From assembly GCA_048498155.1 (NCBI GenBank), contig JBEHYN010000037.1, forward strand, positions 1 through 29,891: DNA of 29,891 bases, written 5' to 3'. Of the stretch, positions 14,183 to 21,093 are shown piece after piece. Position 1 is the first letter of the stretch, and the number at the start of each line of letters is the position of its first letter. The DNA comes from BOG-938 sp048498155 (GTDB lineage Bacteria > Pseudomonadota > Alphaproteobacteria > Caulobacterales > Caulobacteraceae). A program made the position numbers and the translations under genes. The notes below the pieces were generated by a model. The model had not been told where the DNA came from. It searched no databases and saw nothing but the letters and a program-made list of their open reading frames with translations.

Positions 14183-16492
14183 CTACATCTTCCAATTTAC
14201 TTGTGCGAAGAACGAGCGCTGAGGGAAGGGATGGAAGAGGAAATACTTATTGTTATTGAGATTATCCACGCCAACCGAAAGGTCAAAATGGTCATTGACC
14301 TTCCAAACAGCACGGGCGTCTACAACGAGATACTGATAAAATCCCTGGTAGGTATTGCCCACGGTGTCGTCGTTCGCGAGGTTTGCAAAATTGCGGCTGG
14401 AGAATCTTGCCGCCGTAGAGAGGGTCAGGAAGGGGGTCGCCTGCCAGCTGGCGGTCACGGATCCCTTCCAGTGTGGCACGCTGGGCAGAAGCTTGCCGAC
14501 CGCCGCCGGGTTAGCCGTGTCCTTGGCGGTTATCGCGTTGACATAGGTCAGGCTGCCCGAGACGTCGAAATTGGGCAGCAGGTTCCGGCGGCTCGCCGCC
14601 AGTTCGACGCCTTCGGCGCGGGTCTGGTCGACATTCTGAATGTAGGTCGTATTTGTCGCGACATTCAGCTGCGAGATCAGCGCGTTACGGATGGTCTCGC
14701 TGAACACGGAAATCCGCAGGTCGGCGATGTCTGAACTCTTTTCGAGGGCCAGCTCGTATGACGCAGCCTGTTCCGCCTGCAGACCGGGGTTAGGGTTGGT
14801 GAGCAGGGTTCCGACCGAGGTGGTCTGATACAGCTCGCCGACGGTGGGCGTGCGATAGGCTTGGCCCGCCGAAAGGCGCAGACTCAGGCCGTCCTGAATC
14901 CGCCACTCCAAGGACGCCTTCGGACTGAAGAAATTTGCGTTCCGGTTGGGCTGGACGATGGTGGACTTGACGGTTGTCGACAGGGTCGTGTTGTAGCCCT
15001 GCGACGCCGTCCACCCTTCGTAGCGTCCCCCGACGGTCAGGCTCAGCGCCGGCGTGAGCTTTATCTGGTCCTGAGCCCAGATCGCCCAAGTCTGAGTCGC
15101 TCCATGGGAGGCGGAGCGAAGCTGACCCAGGGCCGAGCCACTATCGCGCCAGTTGGCGATTGTGAACGTCCGGGCGTTCAGGGTTTCCTGGTCGAGGTGA
15201 AGTCCCCCGCTCACAGTGTGTTGAGCGCCCGGGCCGAGCCGAAGGTCCGCCTTGGCGTCCAGGGTCCGCCAGCCCGTGCCATCCTGTTTCTGGATCGTGC
15301 CGACGCCGCCCGCGAATGCGCCGGGCAGATCGTTGCGAACCCCAACAAATCCAGTGGCCGCCGTCGTGGCGCTCGCCGTATCCGGCGACGGGTTGTTCTG
15401 CCAGTCGTGGCTGTAATCGTAGAGCGTACCGATGACCTGCCAATCAAACGTCGCCCCGTTTCCCTGCAGATCGAGCACATGGCTGTAGTGCAGGGCGTTG
15501 CGCGAATAGACGGCGGAATTGAACCCCGTCGTCACGCCGCTCGACGCCGTCAGATAGGTGGTCGCCCCCGAAGCGTTGGTCAGGTAGCTTTGGACGGCGC
15601 CTCCGGTGTTGTCGGTCCAGACGCCCAGGATGTAGCGCCCGTGTATGTTCGGCGTTAGATCCCATCCCATCTTGAGCTTGCCGGTGTCCTGGATGTGATG
15701 TTCGATGCCGCCGGCGCCCAGAACGCGGATGGCCTGCCCCAACTTGTTGACGTCGGCGTAGCCGCCGGTCGCCCCCGTCGGATTCGTCGTTCCGGTGATC
15801 GTCGTGAAGCTGATCGGCTGCGAATGGGCGTCCGTGCGGGTGAAACTCGCCAGGATCGCCAGGGCCCCGAACTTGTCTCCCGCCGAGGCCGAAAACTGGT
15901 TCGCCCCGAGCGATTGGCTGGTGCCGTACAGCGAGAAATCCTCGTGATTGGTCAGGACTGTCGCGCGAGCCTCTAGCTTGGTGGGCATGCGGGTCTTGAT
16001 GTTGATCGTCGTGCCGATCGAATTGCCGGAATAGGCCGCGGAAAACGGCCCGTAGAGCACGTCGATCCGTTCGATCTCTTCGGGCGTCACAAGGGTCCAG
16101 CGCGGGCTCCCGTTGCCGTTATTGTTGCCGATCAGAGCCGACAGCAGGGCGCCGTCGGCATAGATGAGGCTGCGGGCGGAGGACCCAAGCCCCGAGGTTC
16201 GCGTTGCGATCGGAGCGAAGTTGTCGCCGATGCTCCGTTTGCGCACCACGAGGCTGGGCAGGTATTTCAGCGTGTCCTCGACACTGACCGCATTGACCGT
16301 CTTGGCGATCGACTCTTCGGTCACGGTCGCGACGGTGGAAGGCGGATTTTCGATCGGGTTGTCCACCCGCTTGCCGTTGATCGTAAGGGTGTCAGGGCTG
16401 TTCGTCGCAGTGGCCGTTTCGGCGTGAGCTGCGGCGGCGATGAGGGCGCTGGCCAGGACTGCCAGGCTTGCGCCGGTGAATTTGGACTTCAT
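14183..16492 (-). CDS. TonB-dependent outer membrane receptor (copper-locus type)
   Basis: A 769-residue outer membrane transporter with a signal peptide (residues 1-24, cut after AHA), a TonB-box-like DTLTI at 34-38, a plug domain with EDTLKYLPSLVVRKRS, RTSGLGSSARSLIYADG and EIERIDVLYGPFSAAYSGNS, and a full beta-barrel to the end (VGVDNLNNNKYFLFHPFPQR). It is intact and of normal length, but its last residue is Met rather than Phe or Tyr. The gene sits 80 nt after the second DUF2946 gene in the minus-strand locus, with GGAG 9 nt before the ATG. Neighbours PCuAC, SCO and YcnI suggest a copper complex as cargo; the receptor sequence alone does not prove it, and heme or siderophore uptake remain possible. 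Confidence 0.92.
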   Translation of the reverse strand: MKSKFTGASLAVLASALIAAAAHAETATATNSPDTLTINGKRVDNPIENPPSTVATVTEESIAKTVNAVSVEDTLKYLPSLVVRKRSIGDNFAPIATRTSGLGSSARSLIYADGALLSALIGNNNGNGSPRWTLVTPEEIERIDVLYGPFSAAYSGNSIGTTINIKTRMPTKLEARATVLTNHEDFSLYGTSQSLGANQFSASAGDKFGALAILASFTRTDAHSQPISFTTITGTTNPTGATGGYADVNKLGQAIRVLGAGGIEHHIQDTGKLKMGWDLTPNIHGRYILGVWTDNTGGAVQSYLTNASGATTYLTASSGVTTGFNSAVYSRNALHYSHVLDLQGNGATFDWQVIGTLYDYSHDWQNNPSPDTASATTAATGFVGVRNDLPGAFAGGVGTIQKQDGTGWRTLDAKADLRLGPGAQHTVSGGLHLDQETLNARTFTIANWRDSGSALGQLRSASHGATQTWAIWAQDQIKLTPALSLTVGGRYEGWTASQGYNTTLSTTVKSTIVQPNRNANFFSPKASLEWRIQDGLSLRLSAGQAYRTPTVGELYQTTSVGTLLTNPNPGLQAEQAASYELALEKSSDIADLRISVFSETIRNALISQLNVATNTTYIQNVDQTRAEGVELAASRRNLLPNFDVSGSLTYVNAITAKDTANPAAVGKLLPSVPHWKGSVTASWQATPFLTLSTAARFSSRNFANLANDDTVGNTYQGFYQYLVVDARAVWKVNDHFDLSVGVDNLNNNKYFLFHPFPQRSFFAQVNWKM

Positions 16493-16572
16493 GACTCAAA
16501 CTCCTGATAGCCGGTCCGCTCTGGCGTACCGGCGTGATTTCTGATGCGCCGAGGGCGCGGTCGGTTTTCGGA

Positions 16573-16938
16573 TCAGGAGAAGGAAGGCGGGTCGCGGGCC
16601 TTGGGTCTGGGCGCCGGGCTTTGGAGAGCCACAGCCTGTTGTGGCGACTCCGGAGCGATGGTGACGAATGCAAAAGGCGCCGACGGAGCGGGCGCATCGG
16701 CCAGGATCGCGACGTTCGACGCAGCGGCGCAGGCCAGGCAGGCGGCGTGGCAATGGCCTTCGCCCTGGGTCGGACCCTGATTGTTTGGACCGCTCGACCC
16801 GCAGATTGGCAGGTTCGCCCAGGGGTCCAGGCGCACGGCCGCCATCTTCGCCGCCTGTCCTGGGGCAAGCCCCTGCAGCAGCAGCGAGAGAAGAACAAGC
16901 GCGAGCGGCAATAGCCCTATGCGCCCTTTGTTGGTCAC
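16573..16938 (-). CDS. DUF2946-like small exported Cys/His protein
   Basis: A 121-residue protein with an N-terminal hydrophobic segment (residues 8-25) that could be a signal peptide or anchor, then a Cys/His cluster GHCHAACLACA (His62, Cys63, His64, Cys67, Cys70) plus Cys46, and a Pro/Ala-rich tail. The layout resembles DUF2946 proteins found in copper loci; the assignment is less sure than for the paralogue at 18125-18526. It starts with GTG that overlaps the SCO stop (GTGA), so it is translated with the SCO protein. It may bind copper transiently outside the cytoplasm (inference). Confidence 0.65.
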   Translation of the reverse strand: MTNKGRIGLLPLALVLLSLLLQGLAPGQAAKMAAVRLDPWANLPICGSSGPNNQGPTQGEGHCHAACLACAAASNVAILADAPAPSAPFAFVTIAPESPQQAVALQSPAPRPKARDPPSFS

Positions 16939-17531
16939 GCGCCGACCAAGGCCTTCAGACTGGCCAGAGCCATCTTAGGATCTTCGTCATAGCCGATCGG
17001 CTCGACGAAGCGGCCCTGGGCGTCCATTAGGTAGAGGGCCGTAGAATGGTCCATCGTATAGCCGCCGTCATCTAGGGTGACCTTGTTGTAAAAGACGTTG
17101 AACTGATGCGCGGCGGCGGCGACTGCCTGAGGCGAGCCCGTCAGGCCTCGTAGACGCGGATCGAATGCCGACAAATAGGCCTTCAATTTCTTCGGCGTAT
17201 CGCGCTCGGGATCGATTGAAATGAACACTAGGTTGAGCCGGTCGGCGTCAGGACCAAGAATCTTCATCCAGGCCGTCAGGTGGGCCAGGGTGGTGGGGCA
17301 GACTTCGGGGCAGTAGGTGAAACCGAAGTAGTACACCGTCGGCTTGCCCAGGAAGGCGCGATCAGTCACCGGCTTTCCATCTTGATCGATCAGGGCGAAT
17401 GGGCCGCCAAGCTGGTGGCCGCCGGCCGATGCGGGGGGACTGGTCGCGGGTTTGGGCCGCACGAAATAAAACGCAGCGCCGACGCCGACCACCAGCGCAA
17501 GGCCGACAGCGACGCCGGCAAGCCTGCGCAT
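16935..17531 (-). CDS. SCO1/SenC family copper chaperone or thiol reductase
   Basis: SCO proteins deliver copper to the CuA site of cytochrome c oxidase, or reduce its cysteines. The 198-residue protein has an N-terminal membrane anchor (residues 5-24), the thioredoxin fold starting at GGPFALIDQDGKPVTD, the copper-binding pair Cys74 and Cys78 in FTYCPEVCPTT, and the third ligand His162 in MDHSTALYLMD. Everything needed for copper binding is present. The ATG at 17531 shares its A with the stop of the PCuAC gene (TGATG); a TTG one codon earlier is possible. Coupling to PCuAC is a well known partnership in oxidase copper loading. Confidence 0.93.
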   Translation of the reverse strand: MRRLAGVAVGLALVVGVGAAFYFVRPKPATSPPASAGGHQLGGPFALIDQDGKPVTDRAFLGKPTVYYFGFTYCPEVCPTTLAHLTAWMKILGPDADRLNLVFISIDPERDTPKKLKAYLSAFDPRLRGLTGSPQAVAAAAHQFNVFYNKVTLDDGGYTMDHSTALYLMDAQGRFVEPIGYDEDPKMALASLKALVGA

Positions 17532-18049
17532 CAATGCATATCCATATGGCCGCCCGGCATCGCCATGCCGGGCATGCCGCCGCCCGACTCGGCAGGCTGT
17601 TCCACTTCAAGGTTCAGCTTCACCTTTCCGGCGCGCTGAAAGGTCAGGGTGACCGGAATGTGGTCGCCCGCCTTGAAGGGTCGCTTGGGTCCGACCAGCA
17701 TCAGATGGTAGCCGTTGGGTGACAGATCGACTGTTCCCCCAGCCGGGATCACCACCCCACCGGCTACGGGACGCATGGTCATTACGCCCCCGGCCATGGA
17801 CATGAGATGGACGTCCACGGACTTGGCCGCCGGACTCGATCCGCCGAGCAATCGGTCAGGCCGCTTGGCCTTGTTGACGATGGTCAGATAGCCCACTGCC
17901 GACAGGGCCGAAGGCGGCGTTGGGCGGCTCCAGGGATGAGTGATTCTGATTTGCCCGAAGACGTAGTCGCGCGCCTGAGCCGCAAAGGGCAGACCCGACA
18001 GGACGAGCGCGCAGGCGGCTAGGCAGCCTAAAAAGCGATGATTGAGCAT
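17531..18049 (-). CDS. PCuAC-type (DUF461) periplasmic copper chaperone
   Basis: A periplasmic Cu(I) chaperone of 172 residues. The signal peptide covers residues 1-26 (cleavage near AAQA-RDYV). The Cu(I) site follows the family pattern His-x10-Met, about 22 residues, His-x-Met: His81, Met92, His115 and Met117 (in GYHLMLVGP). The C-terminus carries a Met/His-rich tail (GMPGMAMPGGHMDMH), a second copper site in some family members. In known systems PCuAC works with SCO to load cytochrome oxidase, and here the two genes overlap by 1 nt. The ATG at 18049 is chosen because the signal peptide begins there; the 25 codons before it are Arg-rich and not protein-like. The ribosome binding site is weak (GGA). 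Confidence 0.92.
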   Translation of the reverse strand: MLNHRFLGCLAACALVLSGLPFAAQARDYVFGQIRITHPWSRPTPPSALSAVGYLTIVNKAKRPDRLLGGSSPAAKSVDVHLMSMAGGVMTMRPVAGGVVIPAGGTVDLSPNGYHLMLVGPKRPFKAGDHIPVTLTFQRAGKVKLNLEVEQPAESGGGMPGMAMPGGHMDMH

Positions 18050-18124
18050 GGTTGCGTTCCAATGATCCGTACGCCGCGATGGGCGGCGTTCATCCGTGCG
18101 ACAGCGCGGACGGCGATTATACAA

Positions 18125-18526
18125 TCAGATCAGAACGGTCGGAGGTCCTCGGGACGGCGGAGGGGGCGCCGCGAGCGATGGGCGGACGAAAGAGGCAGTG
18201 CTTACCGGCTCTGGTACAGAGCTCCAGCTAACCGCCAGACTTGCCAGGACTGGGGCCGCCGCGAGCGGCGGCGGCGCGCCGTGACCGGTGAAGGCGCATG
18301 GGCCGTCGCCCTTAGATTTGGAGTCATGCGACCCGGCGTCCTTGATCAGGCCGTCCAGGTCCGAGGCGATCATGACCGGTCCGTGGCCCGTGCACAGCAC
18401 GAGGCCATGCGCGCCTTGGCCGCCGGCCATGAAACCGGGGGGGACCAGAACGTTCAGGACAAGCGCGATGACGGCGGCGAAGATCGCCGCGCCCCTGCTC
18501 AGACCTGCCCAAGTCTCGCCCCTCAT
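18125..18526 (-). CDS. DUF2946 family protein, first gene of the copper locus
   Basis: A 133-residue protein with a hydrophobic N-terminal segment (about 12-30), and the two short Cys/His motifs typical of DUF2946: LCTGHGP (Cys45, His48) and CAFTGHGA (Cys77, His82). A low-complexity Ala/Pro tail follows. The family has no proven function but is often encoded with copper receptors and PepSY proteins. The frame ends 75 nt before the PCuAC start. A predicted promoter lies directly upstream and would place the transcript start at or just before the ATG. Confidence 0.8.
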   Translation of the reverse strand: MRGETWAGLSRGAAIFAAVIALVLNVLVPPGFMAGGQGAHGLVLCTGHGPVMIASDLDGLIKDAGSHDSKSKGDGPCAFTGHGAPPPLAAAPVLASLAVSWSSVPEPVSTASFVRPSLAAPPPPSRGPPTVLI

Positions 18527-18532
18527 AGGCGC

Positions 18533-18561
18533 GCTATAGACCCGCTCGGCACGGCGCTCAA
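18533..18561 (-). promoter_or_regulatory. Predicted sigma70-type promoter of the copper locus, nearly leaderless
   Basis: On the minus strand TTGAGC (18561-18556) and TATAGC (18538-18533) are separated by exactly 17 bp. The ATG of the first DUF2946 gene follows 6 nt after the -10 element, so the transcript would have little or no 5' leader. No copper-regulator operator that I recognise overlaps it. Confidence 0.4.
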
Positions 18562-18599
18562 GGTGGTGTTTCGCAACTGCGGTCGATTGCGAAGGGCGC

Positions 18600-19643
18600 C
18601 TAAAGCGTGCGCGCGACGCGCAGTCCGACGGTTAGGTTACGCAAGCTGAACCAGTGGTGGCTGCGCCGGGCTGAGCGAACGCCGTCGGGCGTGTTGTGCA
18701 TGGCGCCGCCGCGCAAAATGTGCAGGTCGCACTCGCCGGTCTTGAAGGCCGACCCATCGACAGGCGCGCCGACATAGTTCGGATTCCCGCAGTCGGACAC
18801 CCAGGAGAAGTTGTTGCCGGAGGTGTCGTAAAGGCCAAAGGGATTGGCGGGGAAACTGCCCACGGGAGCGGTCTGTTTGTTGTCCCACACGCTGCCGCAA
18901 CCCATGCAGTTGGTGTGGTTCTGGCCAACCGCCTCGCCCCACCAGTAGGCGCTCGTGGTACCGGCGCGGTTGACGTATTCGTATTCGGACTCGCTAAGCA
19001 TCCTGTAGGCGTGGCCGGTCTTCTTGGACAGCCAGGCGATATAGGCCTCTGCGTCGTTGAAGCTCACGCACACCAAGGGACTGTCGCCGGTTTCCGCAAA
19101 GCCGGTCTTGGCGAAATTGCGTTCGCCGCGCAGCTTATAGAGGCCCCCCTCTAGGGTGTAGCAGACCTCGCCCGGATCGTAGTGGGTGTCGGCGATGAAC
19201 TGGGCGTACTCGCCCACCGTGACCGGATAGGTGCCGACCGCAATGGCGTGATCGATGCGCACCCGGTGTCGCGGGCCCTCGGTGGCCTCGCGCTTGGGCT
19301 CGGAATCCGGCGAACCCATGGTGTATTCCCCCGCCGGGACCACGGTCATTTGCGGAAAGCCCGGGCCGTCCCACAGGGTCAGCGGAGCCTTGGCGGCGCC
19401 CCAGATGACCGGCGGCTGGTTGATCCCGGCCATCGGCGCGGCGGCGGCGACCAAGGCGGCGGTCTTGGCCTTGATCTGGGCGATCTGCTCATCAGCATTG
19501 GAATGGGCGGCTTGATAGGCGCCAAAGCTCGCCTGACGAACTTTCAGCCATCCGGCGAATTCGTCTGCGGGCGCAGCCAACGCTGCGAGGCTCACTGTGG
19601 AAATGACCGCAACAACAGCGGTCCTGATCCAACCCAGACCCAT
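18600..19643 (-). CDS. Secreted SUMF1/PvdO-type (formylglycine-generating-like) protein
   Basis: A 347-residue exported protein with a signal peptide (residues 1-24, cleavage near ALA-APADE), a helical region (about 25-75), and a SUMF1 domain from about 95 to the end: VVPAGEYTMGSPDSE, YPVTVGEYAQFI, PLVCVSFNDAEAYIAWLS, YRMLSESEYEYVNRAG, FGLYDTSGNNFSWVSDC, LRGGAMHNTPDGVRSARR and GLRVARTL. The two active Cys of true formylglycine-generating enzymes near the LRGG motif are absent, so sulfatase activation is unlikely; PvdO-like or structural roles are possible. A Cys pair in NCMGCGSVWDN is usual for this subgroup. The ATG at 19643 has GGGAGG about 6 nt upstream. It follows the NodT-type gene by 60 nt and could be read from the efflux operon. 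Confidence 0.85.
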   Translation of the reverse strand: MGLGWIRTAVVAVISTVSLAALAAPADEFAGWLKVRQASFGAYQAAHSNADEQIAQIKAKTAALVAAAAPMAGINQPPVIWGAAKAPLTLWDGPGFPQMTVVPAGEYTMGSPDSEPKREATEGPRHRVRIDHAIAVGTYPVTVGEYAQFIADTHYDPGEVCYTLEGGLYKLRGERNFAKTGFAETGDSPLVCVSFNDAEAYIAWLSKKTGHAYRMLSESEYEYVNRAGTTSAYWWGEAVGQNHTNCMGCGSVWDNKQTAPVGSFPANPFGLYDTSGNNFSWVSDCGNPNYVGAPVDGSAFKTGECDLHILRGGAMHNTPDGVRSARRSHHWFSLRNLTVGLRVARTL

Positions 19644-19704
19644 CCGACCCTCCCTCATTTTCCGGGACGCTATCGCCTCGACGGGGCGGCCACAACGCGC
19701 GGCC

Positions 19705-21093
19705 TCAGCCTGCGCCGCCGCCTAGCGCCCGATACAGAGTCACGCGACTGGAGACATTGGCCAACTTGACCTTCACCAGACTTTCCTGCGCCGCAAACAG
19801 CGTGCGCTGGGCAACCAGCAGGTTGAGGTAGGTGTCCGCTCCTCTGTCGTAACGCGCCGACGCCAGTTTCACAGTCTGCGCTGCCGCCGTGACCAGGGCT
19901 TGCTGCGCCGTCAATTGTTCAACGGTCCCCCCGGCCGAAGCCAGCGCGTCGGCCACGTCGCGGAAAGCGGACTGGATGGCGTTCTCATAGGCAGCCACGG
20001 CGGCGTCGCGCTGGGCCTGGGAGGTATTCAGATTGCCGAGGTTCTTGCCGCCGGCGAACAGGGGCAAGGTCACGGTAGGGTTGAAGCTCCAGCCGTGGTT
20101 GGCGCCCTGGAACAGATTGGACAGGCTGACACTCTCAAAGCCGTCCTGACCTGTCAGGGTGATTCGGGGAAAGAAGGCGGCCCGCGCAGCGCCGATCTGA
20201 GCATTGGCCGCCTGAAGCAGATGCTCCGCCCGCAGGACATCCGGGCGAGACAACAAAATCTGCGAGCTCAAGCCGGTGGGGGGCGGAGCGATGGTCGGCG
20301 CGACCTCGTCGAGGCTCGCAGGCAGATCGGCGGAATCAACCGTCCGGCCGACCAGCAAATCCAGAGCGTCCTTGGCCTGAGCGGCGGCGACCGTAAAGGC
20401 GGCGGCGTCCGAGCGCGCCTGCTGCACCACCGTCTGCGCCTGACTGACCTCCAGGTCCGAGGCGACGCCAGCGTCAAAGCGGCTCTGGATCAGGGACAGG
20501 GCTTGGCCTGCGGTCTGCGCGGTCTGGCGCGAGACGTTCACCAGCTGCTGGTCGGCAGCCAGTGTCAAGTAAGCGGAGGCGATTTCCGCAACCAGGCTGA
20601 TCTGGGCGGCGCGTCGTCCTTCGTCGCTCGCCAGATACTGCTGGAACGCCGCGTCGGACTGGCTGCGGAGCCGGCCGAACAGATCCAGTTCATAGGCGCT
20701 GACCCCAATGTTCGCCGCGTAAAGGCTTCCCGGCTGCGCCCTGCCCCCCAAGGCTGCGGGCGCCTGCTGTTGCAGGGCGGAGCCGGCAGCGTTGACCGTA
20801 GGCAGAAGCTGGCCGCGCTGCACCTCGAACTGGGCGCGGGCCGCGCGGACATTGGCCACCGTCACACGCAATGCGCGGTTCTGCGTCAGGGCGCTTTGGA
20901 TCAGGCGCTGAAGGCGTGGATCGCTAAACGCGGAACTCCACCCTGCAACGGGCGCGGCCGCCGGCGACGCGGCCTGATAGGGTCCACCCTGGGGAAATTC
21001 CGCCGGAACGGGCGGCTGGGGGCGCTCATAGTGGGGCGCCAAGGTGCAGCCCGCCAGAACAGCGATCAGACCAATCGGCGGGATGCGCCTCAT
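19705..21093 (-). CDS. NodT-type outer membrane factor lipoprotein of an RND efflux system
   Basis: The outer membrane channel of a tripartite pump, 462 residues. It has a lipoprotein signal with lipobox LAGC (Cys16), then the TolC/OprM-type duplicated helical barrel: the typical LIQSALTQNRALRVTVANV segment, LPTVNAAG, YELDLFGRLRSQ, repeated in the second half by ITLTGQDGFES, FNPTVTLPLFAGG and the terminal LLVAQRTLFAAQESLVKVKL. It starts with ATG overlapping the stop of the pump gene (ATGA), so the three genes form one operon in the order fusion protein, pump, channel. This is normal for AcrAB/MexAB-type systems with OprM/NodT channels. Confidence 0.92.
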   Translation of the reverse strand: MRRIPPIGLIAVLAGCTLAPHYERPQPPVPAEFPQGGPYQAASPAAAPVAGWSSAFSDPRLQRLIQSALTQNRALRVTVANVRAARAQFEVQRGQLLPTVNAAGSALQQQAPAALGGRAQPGSLYAANIGVSAYELDLFGRLRSQSDAAFQQYLASDEGRRAAQISLVAEIASAYLTLAADQQLVNVSRQTAQTAGQALSLIQSRFDAGVASDLEVSQAQTVVQQARSDAAAFTVAAAQAKDALDLLVGRTVDSADLPASLDEVAPTIAPPPTGLSSQILLSRPDVLRAEHLLQAANAQIGAARAAFFPRITLTGQDGFESVSLSNLFQGANHGWSFNPTVTLPLFAGGKNLGNLNTSQAQRDAAVAAYENAIQSAFRDVADALASAGGTVEQLTAQQALVTAAAQTVKLASARYDRGADTYLNLLVAQRTLFAAQESLVKVKLANVSSRVTLYRALGGGAG

